Source of the DNA: an uncultured Clostridia bacterium | GTDB taxonomy: Bacteria > Bacillota > Clostridia > Christensenellales > UBA1242 | Direction: 5' to 3' | Assembly (NCBI GenBank): GCA_934778215.1 | Contig: CAKVOE010000002.1 | Coordinates: 310,001-374,000 of the forward strand | DNA length: 64,000 bases | Shown: positions 51,351 to 60,325 of the stretch, piece by piece | How positions within the stretch are numbered: the stretch's first letter is position 1 | Layout: the number at the start of each line of letters is the position of its first letter | Program-made: the position numbers and the translations under genes | The notes under the pieces: model-generated | The model's database searches: none | What the model was told of the DNA's origin: nothing | What the model saw: only the letters and a program-made list of their open reading frames with translations

Positions 51351-51803
51351 ATGGAAGAAGTTAAAGAAAAAAAGACAACAACCAAAAAGGCTGAAGCTCC
51401 TGTAAAGGAAGAAAAAGCAAAGAAGACAACTGCAACCAAGTCTACAACAAAGACAACTGTTGCAAAGTCTACAACCAAAAAGGCTACAACCGAAACAAAG
51501 AAAACTGCTACTACTAAGGCAAGTAAGGCAAGCACAACCAAAAAAGCAGAACCAAAGACCGAAGTTAAAGCAGAAGCAAAGGCTGTTGAAACAAAATCTA
51601 CAACCAAAGCATCAAAAGCAGAAAAAATGGTTAAAATTACTTTGGTTAGAAGCACAATAGGTGCACTTTCAAAGCAACAAAAAACTATCGAAGCTTTGGG
51701 GCTTAGAAAGATTAGAAGCAGTGTAGTAAAGCCTGACAACGCTTGCACAAGAGGAATGATTTTTGTAGTTCGTCACCTTGTAAGCGTTGAAGAAGTTAAG
51801 TAA
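51351..51803 (+). CDS. rpmD: 50S ribosomal protein L30 with a 92-residue Lys/Thr/Ala-rich N-terminal extension
   Basis: The last 58 residues, from Met93 ([20 protein letters not shown]), are a complete L30 of ordinary length. Before it come 92 residues of almost only Lys, Thr, Ala, Glu, Ser and Val, with many KATT, STTK and KKAE-like words; the composition recalls histone H1 or AlaLys-rich tails. The long start is supported: the ATG at 51351 follows TAGGAGATTGAATA, whereas Met93 (51627) has no ribosome binding site before it. The spacing to rpsE and rplO is normal. The tail is probably disordered and positively charged, and could reach rRNA or other polyanions; its role is unknown. Confidence 0.92.
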   Translation: MEEVKEKKTTTKKAEAPVKEEKAKKTTATKSTTKTTVAKSTTKKATTETKKTATTKASKASTTKKAEPKTEVKAEAKAVETKSTTKASKAEKMVKITLVRSTIGALSKQQKTIEALGLRKIRSSVVKPDNACTRGMIFVVRHLVSVEEVK

Positions 51804-51824
51804 AAATAATAGGGAGATTTAGTT

Positions 51825-52268
51825 ATGAATATACAAAGTTTATCTCCAGCACCTAACTCAACCTTTAAGGATAAAAGACTTGGTAGAGGTATGGGTTCTG
51901 GACATGGTAAAACAAGTGGTAAAGGTCATAAGGGTCAAAACGCTAGAAGCGGTGGCGGAGTTCGTCCTGGTTTCGAAGGTGGACAAATGCCACTTATAAG
52001 AAGAATTCCAAAGCATGGCTTTACTAATGTATGGTCTAAGGAATACACTGTTATAAATGTTTCAAAACTTAATAGTTTAAAACCTAACACAATCGTTACT
52101 GCAGAATTATTGAAGGCACAAGGAATGATATCTAAAATAGAAAAGTTTGGTCTTAAAGTTATCGGCAATGGTGAACTAACCGTTCCATTAACAGTAAAGG
52201 CAAATAAGTTCTCTGAGTCAGCTATCAAAAAAATTCAAGCAGCTGGCGGTAGTGTTGAGGTGATTTAA
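51825..52268 (+). CDS. rplO: 50S ribosomal protein L15
   Basis: A 147-residue L15 with the Gly/Arg-rich N-terminus ([37 protein letters not shown]). Standard length. The stop and the secY start overlap by one base (TAATG). Confidence 0.97.
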   Translation: MNIQSLSPAPNSTFKDKRLGRGMGSGHGKTSGKGHKGQNARSGGGVRPGFEGGQMPLIRRIPKHGFTNVWSKEYTVINVSKLNSLKPNTIVTAELLKAQGMISKIEKFGLKVIGNGELTVPLTVKANKFSESAIKKIQAAGGSVEVI

Positions 52269-53575
52269 TGTTTAAAACGTTAGCAAGTGCATTTAAAAAT
52301 AAAGAAATAAGAAAGGGAATAATTATAACATTGTTATTATTATTCGTTTATAGACTGGGTTGCTTTTTGCCGATTCCAGGAATTAATAAAGACGCTTATG
52401 GTTTAACCGTAAGCGAAGACAACCTTGGCGTTTTGAGCCTATTAAACTCGGTTACGGGTTCGGCTCTTGCAAACGGCTCGTTTCTAGCACTTGGTATAAC
52501 GCCATACATTAACGCATCTATTATAGTACAATTATTGAGCGTTGGTATTCCAGCTCTCGAAAGACTTTCAAAAGAAGGTGACGAAGGCAGAAAGAAAATG
52601 AACACTATAACAAAAGTAGTAGCATTAATTCTTGCAGTCGCTCAAGGTATTGGTACTGTAATTGGATTCGGTGGAAGCAGTCTTGTAAATCTATTTGGTG
52701 GCGCACCAATTTGGATTACAGGTGCAACTGTTGTATTGTTAATGGTAGCAGGTACTTGCTTTACAATGTGGTTGGGTGACCGTATTACCGAACAAAATAT
52801 AGGAAATGGTATCTCATTAATTATTTTTGTAGGTATTATGGCAACCGCAGCAACAGCAATCGCAAATACCTTCCAACAAATTTTTGGTGGAAACACCAGC
52901 GCCCTTTGGGAATTACTTGGATTTTTGGTTCTTGCACTTATTGTATTTGTGTTTATCGTATTTATGGATATGGCAGAGAGAAGAATCCCTGTTCAATACG
53001 CAAAGCAAATTAAGGGCAGAAAGATGTACGGCGGTCAAAGCAGTTACATACCAATGAAGGTAAATGCAAACGGGGTTATGCCAATAATCTTCGCATCTGC
53101 AATTATCTCATTCCCAAGTTTAATTATGCAACTTTGTGGAGTTACGAGAAACAGTGGCTGGTTCGCTAGATTTTATTATGATTATTTAGGAACAGGCAGT
53201 GTAGGTTATAGCATTCTGGTAGGTTTATTAATTTTAGGATTTGCGTATTTCTATTCACAAATTCAATTTAACCCAGCAGATGTTAGCCAAAACATACAAC
53301 AAAATGGTGGCTTTATTCCTGGTATTAGAGCAGGTAAGGCAACAACCGATTATTTGAAGCGTGTAAGCAACAGAATAACATTATTTGGAGCGGTATTCTT
53401 AGCATTTGTTGCAATTGTTCCATCAATAGTATTTAGTTTGGTTGCAGGCTCATCACTAGAACTATTAAACGCATTTACAGCAACAGGAATGTTGATTGTT
53501 GTTAGCGTAGCGATAGAATTTAATCAACAACTAGAAGCGCAATTAATGATGAAGCGACATAAAAATATTTTATAG
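52268..53575 (+). CDS. secY: protein translocase subunit SecY
   Basis: A 435-residue SecY with ten hydrophobic helices. The plug and helix-2 region reads LGITPYINASIIVQLL, the basic cytosolic loop reads ERLSKEGDEGRKK, and the QIKGRKMYGGQSSYIPMKVN-type loop before helix 7 is present. It forms the export channel used by the signal-peptide and membrane proteins in this window. Translationally coupled to rplO. Confidence 0.97.
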   Translation: MFKTLASAFKNKEIRKGIIITLLLLFVYRLGCFLPIPGINKDAYGLTVSEDNLGVLSLLNSVTGSALANGSFLALGITPYINASIIVQLLSVGIPALERLSKEGDEGRKKMNTITKVVALILAVAQGIGTVIGFGGSSLVNLFGGAPIWITGATVVLLMVAGTCFTMWLGDRITEQNIGNGISLIIFVGIMATAATAIANTFQQIFGGNTSALWELLGFLVLALIVFVFIVFMDMAERRIPVQYAKQIKGRKMYGGQSSYIPMKVNANGVMPIIFASAIISFPSLIMQLCGVTRNSGWFARFYYDYLGTGSVGYSILVGLLILGFAYFYSQIQFNPADVSQNIQQNGGFIPGIRAGKATTDYLKRVSNRITLFGAVFLAFVAIVPSIVFSLVAGSSLELLNAFTATGMLIVVSVAIEFNQQLEAQLMMKRHKNIL

Positions 53576-53584
53576 GAGATATTT

Positions 53585-54208
53585 ATGAATATTTTAATGA
53601 TTGGGGCATCTGGGTCGGGGAAAGGTACTCAAGCAAAGATATTGGTTGAAAAATATGGTTTTTGCCATCTATCTATGGGAGATGTACTAAAGGAACAAGT
53701 TAAACTTCAAACCGAAGAAGGCAAGTTAATTGACGAATACCAAAAAAATGGCAACTTAGTTCCACTAGAAATTGTTGTTAGAGCATTGATGAACAAAATT
53801 GAAGGAACCAAGAATACAAACGGCTACTTACTAGACGGCTTTCCTAGAACATTGGAGCAAGTAAAAGCACTAACGCTAAAAGTAGACCTTGTACTAGACT
53901 TTCAGAATGATTTGGAAAAACTTCGTGATAGGCTAGTAAATAGAAGGGTTTGCACAGCGTGCAATACAAATGCTCATGTATCAAAATTAAATAAAGGAAA
54001 GTGTCCAGAATGTGGCGGTGAAGTATATCAAAGAACGGACGATAATGACGCATCAATATCAAAAAGAATTAATTTTTATAAAAACGAAGTTATGCCGGTG
54101 GTAGACTATTACAAGTCGCACGGATTTAAAGTTGTAACAATTGACGCAGATAGGTCAATCGAAGAAGTTGCGAATCAAATTGAAAATGCAATTCAAAGTG
54201 TGAGATAA
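53585..54208 (+). CDS. adk: adenylate kinase, zinc-LID type
   Basis: A 207-residue adenylate kinase. The P-loop is GASGSGKGTQA, followed by the AMP site LDGFPRTLEQ and a long LID with four cysteines (CTACN and CPECGG) for a structural zinc. Between secY and map as in most Bacillota. It keeps ATP, ADP and AMP in balance. The stop overlaps the map start. Confidence 0.96.
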   Translation: MNILMIGASGSGKGTQAKILVEKYGFCHLSMGDVLKEQVKLQTEEGKLIDEYQKNGNLVPLEIVVRALMNKIEGTKNTNGYLLDGFPRTLEQVKALTLKVDLVLDFQNDLEKLRDRLVNRRVCTACNTNAHVSKLNKGKCPECGGEVYQRTDDNDASISKRINFYKNEVMPVVDYYKSHGFKVVTIDADRSIEEVANQIENAIQSVR

Positions 54209-54960
54209 TGATTAAAGTTAAAACACAAGCAGAAATTGAGATAATGCGGGAATCTGGACAGATTCTCGCACGAACACTCAAACTATTAGAAAGTGAAATT
54301 CGACCAGGAATTTCAACAAAATATCTTGACAAAATTGCCAATGAATATATAATATCATGTGGCGGGAAGCCAGCATTTTTACATTTATATGGGTTTCCAG
54401 CGAGCATTTGCTCGTCGATTGATGAGGTGGTCGTTCACGGTATCCCCCGTGAAAGCGATATTCTTCAAGAGGGTCAAATTATAGGTATTGACTGTGGTGT
54501 AAAATACAAAGGGTTCTGTTCAGACGCGGCGAGAACTTTTGGTGTAGGACACATTAGTGACGAGAAACAAAAACTTATAGATGTTACCAGAGAAAGTTTT
54601 TTTGAAGGTATCAAGGGTTTAAAAGCAAATGACAGGGTAGGAGATATTGGCGCAAGAGTTCAATCTTTCGTCGAAAAACACGGTTTTTCGGTGGTAAGAG
54701 ATTTAGTCGGACACGGAGTTGGCAGAGAGATGCACGAAGACCCAAATGTGCCAAATTTTGGCAGAATGGGGCTTGGAGCAAAACTTCCAGCAAATTGTAC
54801 GATAGCCGTAGAGCCTATGGTAAATGCCGGTGTTCCAGATGTGGTGTTTAATGGAATGTGGGATGTAAAAACTGCAGACCATAAACCATCAGCCCATTAC
54901 GAAAACACAATATTAATTACCGAAGATGGCGTAGAAATTCTAACAATTTTAAAAGATTAG
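54208..54960 (+). CDS. map: methionine aminopeptidase, type I
   Basis: A 250-residue type I enzyme that removes the initiator methionine. Metal ligands are visible in IGIDCGVKYKGFCSDAARTF (two Asp), GHGVGREMHEDP (His), TIAVEPMV (Glu) and the final ITEDG (Glu). No N-terminal SH3-binding extension. TGATTAA-type coupling to adk. Confidence 0.96.
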   Translation: MIKVKTQAEIEIMRESGQILARTLKLLESEIRPGISTKYLDKIANEYIISCGGKPAFLHLYGFPASICSSIDEVVVHGIPRESDILQEGQIIGIDCGVKYKGFCSDAARTFGVGHISDEKQKLIDVTRESFFEGIKGLKANDRVGDIGARVQSFVEKHGFSVVRDLVGHGVGREMHEDPNVPNFGRMGLGAKLPANCTIAVEPMVNAGVPDVVFNGMWDVKTADHKPSAHYENTILITEDGVEILTILKD

Positions 54961-54971
54961 GAGGATAACAG

Positions 54972-55190
54972 ATGTCGGCTGGCGATGTTATTGAAACCGA
55001 GGGAGTAGTAGTTGAGGCTCTTCCGGGGGCTACATTCAAAGTACAGTTACAAAACAATCATATTATCACGGCATATTTAAGTGGAAAACTATGGAAGAAC
55101 TTAATACGCGTATATGAAGGAGATACTGTCAAATTAGAAATGAGCCCTTATGACTTGACAAAAGGCAGAATAGTTTGGCGACAAAAATAA
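54972..55190 (+). CDS. infA: translation initiation factor IF-1
   Basis: A 72-residue IF-1 with an OB fold: DVIETEGVVVEALPGATFKV, then LSGKLWKNLIRVYEGDTVKL and DLTKGRIVWR. Standard length. It follows map directly; the KOW/L14e-like gene that some Clostridia have between map and infA is absent. Confidence 0.96.
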   Translation: MSAGDVIETEGVVVEALPGATFKVQLQNNHIITAYLSGKLWKNLIRVYEGDTVKLEMSPYDLTKGRIVWRQK

Positions 55191-55208
55191 ATTTAGGAGA
55201 TTACAAAG

Positions 55209-55325
55209 ATGAAAGTTAGACCAAGTGTAAAACCAATTTGTGATAAATGTAAAGTTATTAAAAGAAATGGTAAGGTTAGAGTTATTTGCTCTAAATATCC
55301 AAAGCACAAACAAGTTCAAGGTTAA
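55209..55325 (+). CDS. rpmJ: 50S ribosomal protein L36
   Basis: A 38-residue L36, [20 protein letters not shown] then [16 protein letters not shown]. The four zinc ligands Cys11, Cys14, Cys27 and His32 are present, so it is the zinc-binding form. The ATG follows AGGAG by about 9 bases. It sits between infA and rpsM as usual. Confidence 0.97.
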   Translation: MKVRPSVKPICDKCKVIKRNGKVRVICSKYPKHKQVQG

Positions 55326-55373
55326 TACTTAAAAACAAACAAATAAATAAAAATAACAAAACGGAGGAATGGT

Positions 55374-55745
55374 ATGGCACGTATTGCAGGTGTTGATTTA
55401 CCAAATGAAAAGAGAGTCGAAGTTGGCTTAACCTACATTTATGGTATAGGTAGAGTTAAAGCGCAAGAAATTTTGGCTGAAACTAAGGTTAATCCAGACA
55501 CAAGATGTAAGGATTTAACCGATGCCGATGTAAACAAAATAAGAGAATACATCGAAAAACACGTTGTAGTAGAAGGTGACCTAAAAAGAGATTTAGCAAT
55601 GGAAGTTAAGTCGCTTATGGAAATCGGCTGTTACAGAGGTGTTAGACACAGAAAAGGACTTCCTTGCCGTGGTCAAAAAACAAGTTCAAATGCAAGAACT
55701 TGCAAAGGACCTCGCAATAGTTCAATAAAGAAGAAAGGTAAATAA
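55374..55745 (+). CDS. rpsM: 30S ribosomal protein S13
   Basis: A 123-residue S13, [20 protein letters not shown] with [14 protein letters not shown] and the C-terminal [20 protein letters not shown] tail that touches P-site tRNA. Standard length. Confidence 0.97.
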   Translation: MARIAGVDLPNEKRVEVGLTYIYGIGRVKAQEILAETKVNPDTRCKDLTDADVNKIREYIEKHVVVEGDLKRDLAMEVKSLMEIGCYRGVRHRKGLPCRGQKTSSNARTCKGPRNSSIKKKGK

Positions 55746-55756
55746 GGAGAAGGATA

Positions 55757-56152
55757 ATGGCAGTTCAAAAAAAGACAGCAGGTAAGAGAAAAAAGATAAC
55801 AACCAATGTTGAAAAGGGAATAGTACATATTCACTCATCTTTTAACAATACATTAGTAACAATTACTGATGTTGCTGGTAATGTTATTGCTTGGAGTTCT
55901 GCTGGTAGTTTAGGGTATAAAGGTAACAAAAAGAGTACCCCATTTGCAGCAGGTCAAGCCGCAGAAACCGCAGCAAATGCAGCAAAAGAATATGGTCTAA
56001 AGAGCGTTGAAGTTCTAGTTAAAGGACCAGGAAATGGACGAGAATCGGCTATAAGAGCATTAGCAAATGCAGATATAGAGGTTACAATGATTCGTGATGT
56101 ATCTCCAATTCCTCACAATGGTTGTAGACCACCAAAAAGAAGAAGGATATAG
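55757..56152 (+). CDS. rpsK: 30S ribosomal protein S11
   Basis: A 131-residue S11 with [20 protein letters not shown] and the C-terminal [17 protein letters not shown]. Standard length. Confidence 0.97.
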   Translation: MAVQKKTAGKRKKITTNVEKGIVHIHSSFNNTLVTITDVAGNVIAWSSAGSLGYKGNKKSTPFAAGQAAETAANAAKEYGLKSVEVLVKGPGNGRESAIRALANADIEVTMIRDVSPIPHNGCRPPKRRRI

Positions 56153-56164
56153 GAGGAGTGAAGA

Positions 56165-56785
56165 ATGGCTAAGTATATTGAAGCAGATTGCAGACTATGC
56201 CGTAGAGAAGGCACAAAGTTGTTCCTAAAAGGTGAAAGATGTCTATCTAAAAAGTGCGCTATGGAAAGACGCCCAGTAGTTCCTGGTCAACACGGAATGG
56301 CTAGAAAGAAATTTACCGAATATGGCAGACAGTTAAGAGAAAAGCAAAAAGTTAAAAGAGCTTATGGACTTCTTGAAAAGCAAATGTATGCTTACTACCA
56401 AGAAGCAGAAAGACAAAAAGGTGTCACTGGTGAAACAATGCTAAGTCTAATTGAAAGAAGACTAGATAACGTTGTATATCGTATGGGCATCGGAAGCAGT
56501 CGTGCAGAATCTCGTCAAATAGTTAATCATGGACATATTTGCGTTAATGGTAAAAGAGTAGATATACCATCTTACCAAGTTAAAGCAGGAGATGTTATTT
56601 CTGTTAAAGAAAACAAGCGCCAAAAAGAAATGTTCAAGGCCTTAAAAGAAGTTAAGGTTGTTATGCCAAAATGGTTAGAGTTTGATGCAACCAAACTAGA
56701 AGGAAAAGTTTTAGAGTTGCCAAAAAGAGAAGATATTGATTTGGCAATAGAAGAACACTTAATAGTCGAATTATATTCTAGATAA
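56165..56785 (+). CDS. rpsD: 30S ribosomal protein S4, zinc type
   Basis: A 206-residue S4. The N-terminal zinc motif (CRLCRREG then RCLSKKC) is intact, followed by the S4 RNA-binding domain ([37 protein letters not shown]). It starts 16S rRNA assembly and may control alpha-operon translation. Confidence 0.97.
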   Translation: MAKYIEADCRLCRREGTKLFLKGERCLSKKCAMERRPVVPGQHGMARKKFTEYGRQLREKQKVKRAYGLLEKQMYAYYQEAERQKGVTGETMLSLIERRLDNVVYRMGIGSSRAESRQIVNHGHICVNGKRVDIPSYQVKAGDVISVKENKRQKEMFKALKEVKVVMPKWLEFDATKLEGKVLELPKREDIDLAIEEHLIVELYSR

Positions 56786-56803
56786 TAACAAGGAGGAGAT
56801 GTA

Positions 56804-57757
56804 ATGTTAGAAATCGAGAAACCTAAGGTTATCTGTGAAGAAGACGATAACGGTGCTTATGCAAAATTTACTGTAGAACCACTAGAAAAGGGTTTTGGTG
56901 TTACCCTAGGTAATGCACTTAGAAGGACACTACTTTCTGCACTTCCAGGAGCAGCCGTTGTAGCGGTAAGAATTGAAGGTGTTCAGCATGAGTTTTCTAC
57001 CATAAAAGGCGTAAAAGAAGATGTTGCTGAAATCATCTTAAATTTAAAAGGACTTGCAGTAAAAACTAGAAGTGATGACAATTCATTCAAAAAAGTTATT
57101 ACTCTTAATCATTCTGGTGCAGGCGTTATAACCGCAGGAATGATTAATCCAGACGATGAAGTCGAAATTTTAAATCCAGATATGTACATCTGCACACTAG
57201 AAAGTGATGCCGTACTAAATATGGAAATAACCATTGGCAGAGGTCGTGGATATGTTCTTGCAGACAAGAACAAAGACGCTACCGCTCCAATAGGAACCAT
57301 TGCAATGGATTCAAACTTCACCCCATTAAAAAAGGTTAATTTTGAAGTACAAAGCACTCGTGTTGGTCAAAGTATCGACTACGATAAACTTGTAATTGAA
57401 GTTACAACAAATGGCACTATGAGTGCAAAGGAAATAATTAGTTTATCTGCAAAACTTGTAAACGACCATTTAAGACTATTTATTGACCTTGTAGAAAGTA
57501 TGGCTAACCAATCTCTACTTGTTTCAAGCAAAGAAGACAAGGTAATCAAACTACTTGAAATGAGCATTGAAGATATGGATTTATCTGTACGCTCATACAA
57601 CTGTTTAAAGCGTGCTAACATTAACACTGTTGAAGATTTGACAAAAAAGACAGAAGACGATATGTTAAAGGTAAAAAACCTTGGAAGAAAGTCGCTTGAT
57701 GAAGTTATCAACAAGCTTACCGGATATGGTCTAAGCCTAAAAAGTCAAGAAGATTAA
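56804..57757 (+). CDS. rpoA: DNA-directed RNA polymerase subunit alpha
   Basis: A 317-residue alpha subunit. The N-terminal dimerisation domain has GFGVTLGNALRRTLLSALPG. The C-terminal domain (from about 250) has SVRSYNCLKRANINTVEDL and NLGRKSLDEVINKL for UP-element DNA and activators. Standard length. Confidence 0.97.
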   Translation: MLEIEKPKVICEEDDNGAYAKFTVEPLEKGFGVTLGNALRRTLLSALPGAAVVAVRIEGVQHEFSTIKGVKEDVAEIILNLKGLAVKTRSDDNSFKKVITLNHSGAGVITAGMINPDDEVEILNPDMYICTLESDAVLNMEITIGRGRGYVLADKNKDATAPIGTIAMDSNFTPLKKVNFEVQSTRVGQSIDYDKLVIEVTTNGTMSAKEIISLSAKLVNDHLRLFIDLVESMANQSLLVSSKEDKVIKLLEMSIEDMDLSVRSYNCLKRANINTVEDLTKKTEDDMLKVKNLGRKSLDEVINKLTGYGLSLKSQED

Positions 57758-57772
57758 TTTAAGGAGAACAAA

Positions 57773-58282
57773 ATGAATACACAAAAATTAAGTTTGCCAA
57801 CCGACGAAAGAAAAGCACTTATCAGCGGTCTAGTAACAGATTTGTTGTGGCACGGTAAAATTGAAACAACTTTAGCACAAGCAAAGGCTGCTTCAAGAAT
57901 GGCCGACAAGTGCATCACCATTGCTATTAGTGGTTGCGAAGATGTTATTTCTGAAGAAAAAAAGGCAACCGACAACAAGGGCAAAGAAACTAAGGCAACC
58001 GTTGTTAAAGATGGTCCAAAAAAGCTTATTGCTCGCAGAAAGTTGATGGCTATTTTATATGATAAGCAAGAAGAAAAGGGCAAAAACGAAAAGAAGTCTG
58101 CATACAAAGCAAGAACAGAACAAATTCAACACCCACTAATTGAAAGAATTTTTGATGACCTTGCACCAAAGTATGCTAAGCGTGCAGAAGAACTAGGAAC
58201 AAAGGGTGGCTACACTCGTGTTCTAAAAACCTCTTTACGCCGTGGCGACAATGCACAACTTGCAATTGTTACATTGGTTTAA
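57773..58282 (+). CDS. rplQ: 50S ribosomal protein L17, divergent and enlarged
   Basis: A 169-residue L17, against 112-130 usually. LVTDLLWHGKIETTLAQAKA and the C-terminal AEELGTKGGYTRVLKTSLRR-type end identify it. Two parts are unusual. The N-terminus reads NTQKLSLPTDERKAL where the family has a basic RKLGR-like segment, and residues about 60-110 carry a Lys/Glu-rich insert (SEEKKATDNKGKETKATVV and EEKGKNEKKSAYKA). Last gene of the superoperon, followed by a strong terminator. Confidence 0.93.
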   Translation: MNTQKLSLPTDERKALISGLVTDLLWHGKIETTLAQAKAASRMADKCITIAISGCEDVISEEKKATDNKGKETKATVVKDGPKKLIARRKLMAILYDKQEEKGKNEKKSAYKARTEQIQHPLIERIFDDLAPKYAKRAEELGTKGGYTRVLKTSLRRGDNAQLAIVTLV

Positions 58283-58325
58283 TATTTTTAAATTGTCACA
58301 GATTAGCTTTATAGTTGGTCAATAT

Positions 58326-58362
58326 AAATGGAATTGATAAATTTTGTCAATTCCATTTTTAT
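58326..58362 (+). terminator. terminator of the S10-spc-alpha superoperon
   Basis: AAATGGAATTGA (58326-58337) pairs with TCAATTCCATTT (58347-58358), followed by a T-rich run. Confidence 0.92.
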
Positions 58363-58407
58363 TTTGTAAAAATTTGTGATACATTATACTAAAAATAGGA
58401 GTAGTAT

Positions 58408-59253
58408 ATGGATATTTTGAGCGGAAAAGAATTAAGCCAAAAAATTAGACAACAATTAAAAGAGAGCGTGCAAAGTGAATACACAAAGTTAGGGCGGGTG
58501 GTGCCAACGCTTGCCGTATTGCTTGTAGGAAACAATCCAGCAAGCGAAATTTATGTAAAAAACAAAGAAAAGGCTTGTGCCGAGGTAGGGTTATTAAGTA
58601 AAACAATTAGATTGCCCGAAAGTGCCACCTTAAAAGAGATTAAAGCAGAAATACAAACACTCAACCAAGATAAAGCCGTTTCGGGCATATTGGTGCAATT
58701 GCCTTTGCCAAACAAACAAATGGAAGCGGAAGTTGTTGAAACTATTTGTCCAGACAAAGATGTAGACGCTCTAACGCTTATAAACAAGGGCAAATTAGCG
58801 TCAAATTTGGCTCAAATAGCCCCATGTACTCCTAGCGGGATTGTTGACTTGCTAAAAGAGGCTGGTACCGAAATAGCAGGTAAAAATGTCGTGGTTGTGG
58901 GCAGGAGCCAATTGGTTGGGCGTCCAATAGCAACTATGCTTACAAATATGGACGCAACCGTTACCATTTGCCATAGCAAAACGCAAAATTTAAAGGAAGT
59001 GTGCAAAAAAGCAGACATTTTGATTGTTGCAATTGGCAAGCCTAAGTTTATTACAGCAGAATATATAAAAGATGGTGCAACGGTTATAGATGTAGGAATA
59101 AACCGAATAGATGGTAAAGTTGTGGGTGATGTAGACCAGTTTTCTACAACAAATTTATCAGGAATTATAACGCCAGTGCCGGGTGGTGTTGGGCCAATGA
59201 CCATTACCGAATTAATTAAAAACACTATTATTTTGGCAAGAAATCAAGAGTAA
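58408..59253 (+). CDS. folD: bifunctional methylene-THF dehydrogenase/cyclohydrolase FolD
   Basis: A 281-residue FolD, which interconverts 5,10-methylene-, methenyl- and 10-formyl-tetrahydrofolate using NADP. Motifs: VGNNPASEIYVKNKEKACAE with the active-site Tyr/Lys region, DKDVDALT, VVGRSQLVGRPIATML (dinucleotide binding) and the C-terminal TPVPGGVGPMTI. Standard length. The ATG follows AGGAG, with a likely -10 TATACT at 58385-58390. It serves purine and one-carbon metabolism. Single-gene unit. Confidence 0.95.
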   Translation: MDILSGKELSQKIRQQLKESVQSEYTKLGRVVPTLAVLLVGNNPASEIYVKNKEKACAEVGLLSKTIRLPESATLKEIKAEIQTLNQDKAVSGILVQLPLPNKQMEAEVVETICPDKDVDALTLINKGKLASNLAQIAPCTPSGIVDLLKEAGTEIAGKNVVVVGRSQLVGRPIATMLTNMDATVTICHSKTQNLKEVCKKADILIVAIGKPKFITAEYIKDGATVIDVGINRIDGKVVGDVDQFSTTNLSGIITPVPGGVGPMTITELIKNTIILARNQE

Positions 59254-59295
59254 TCTCTGGCTTTTGTGAAAAATAAACAATTTTTAAAATGGGTA

Positions 59296-59324
59296 TAGAC
59301 AAAACTAAAAACTTGTGATATTAT
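59296..59324 (+). promoter_or_regulatory. upstream promoter of the HicB-like operon
   Basis: TAGACA (59296-59301), 17 bases, TATTAT (59319-59324). Confidence 0.55.
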
Positions 59325-59349
59325 ATTCTTGTAAAACATACAAATTCAT

Positions 59350-59378
59350 TAGACAAACCCGTTTTAATTTGTTACAAT
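59350..59378 (+). promoter_or_regulatory. second promoter of the HicB-like operon
   Basis: TAGACA (59350-59355), 17 bases, TACAAT (59373-59378). It shares TAGACAAA with the promoter 54 bases upstream, so the two could be bound by the same regulator. Confidence 0.6.
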
Positions 59379-59407
59379 ATTAGTAGATTTTATTAGGGGA
59401 AGTTTTT

Positions 59408-59746
59408 ATGAAAACATATGTTTATCCAGCAGTTTTACAAGATGATAAAAATGGCGAATATTATGTCAGTATTCCAGATCTTGGGCTACTAACTGTTGGG
59501 GAGTCAAAAGAAGATGCGTTTTGCAAAGGTAAAAACTGTTTGCTTTCATATTTTGAATTGGCAGAAATGTTTAATACCGATGTTCCAGAACCATCAGCGT
59601 ATGACCAAATAAAAGCTAATAATCCTAAATTCGATGTCGTTATGCTTGATGTTACTACAAATAAAGAAACTGAAGAATTGCTCAACACTGACGAGGTAGC
59701 TGAGTACAAAAAGTTTATGAAATTATTTTTTGATGAGGGTAATTAG
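59408..59746 (+). CDS. HicB-family antitoxin-like protein without a HicA partner
   Basis: A 112-residue HicB-like protein. The partially degraded RNase-H-like fold typical of HicB is seen in YPAVLQDDKNGEYYVSIPDL followed by an AFCKGKNCLLSYFEL helix. Residues 60-112 form a further acidic part with no clear helix-turn-helix or ribbon-helix-helix. HicB antitoxins normally pair with HicA, a small RNase-like toxin, but none of the three following genes looks like HicA. First of four genes with two tandem promoters. The orphan status is seen; a role as antitoxin is inferred. Confidence 0.75.
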   Translation: MKTYVYPAVLQDDKNGEYYVSIPDLGLLTVGESKEDAFCKGKNCLLSYFELAEMFNTDVPEPSAYDQIKANNPKFDVVMLDVTTNKETEELLNTDEVAEYKKFMKLFFDEGN

Positions 59747-59754
59747 GAGGGTGT

Positions 59755-60057
59755 ATGACAGAATATCAGGAGAATTTAGTTGTACTTGCAGTAGCACTTG
59801 GCTTTGAAACGATAGAAAAAGATGGTAAAGCATATTTAGTTACAATAGATGACAACAAAACCAAATTATTTCTAATAGACAAAACGGCTGGCGATGCACT
59901 TTTGGGCAAAGAGGGCGAAATATTAGCAATTATAGATAAAAGATTAGGAATTGTTACCGAAAGTGACGACCTAAAACGCAGATACAAACTCTTTATGTCA
60001 ATTATGAGCGAGCCGGGAAACAAGTTTTGGGACAAGGCAAAGGCAAAAAAACAGTAA
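59755..60057 (+). CDS. hypothetical protein, 100 residues
   Basis: Unrecognised. Starts MTEYQENLVVLAVALGFETI and ends in a Lys-rich tail. Soluble, acidic middle, no cysteines. It lies eight bases after the HicB-like gene with GGAGG before the ATG, so it is co-translated and may be its partner. No toxin fold is visible by eye. Confidence 0.7.
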   Translation: MTEYQENLVVLAVALGFETIEKDGKAYLVTIDDNKTKLFLIDKTAGDALLGKEGEILAIIDKRLGIVTESDDLKRRYKLFMSIMSEPGNKFWDKAKAKKQ

Positions 60058-60088
60058 TTTAATAATTTTAACTTAGGAGGGGAAAGTT

Positions 60089-60319
60089 ATGAAATTAGCA
60101 CCAAACGAGTACTACAAAGACAACCGAACAGATGCATTAAAAAGGTCGGCAACAGTTCTTCCCGAACTAGAAGGTAAGGTTGAAAATTTTATAGCAGCAT
60201 TAAAAGTAGCATACAGAAAAGCACAAAAAACCACTGCACAAATTTCAGCAAAAGTTGAAGCAAGCAATGAGTCAATGAAAAAATTGGGTGGCCCCCTTGA
60301 ACAAATACTAGGAGCATAG
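60089..60319 (+). CDS. hypothetical helical protein, 76 residues
   Basis: Unrecognised short protein, probably one long helical hairpin (ENFIAALKVAYRKAQKTTAQ then ASNESMKKLGG). No membrane segment. AGGAGG precedes the ATG. Third gene of the HicB-like operon, six bases before the next gene. Confidence 0.68.
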   Translation: MKLAPNEYYKDNRTDALKRSATVLPELEGKVENFIAALKVAYRKAQKTTAQISAKVEASNESMKKLGGPLEQILGA

Positions 60320-60325
60320 ATATAA

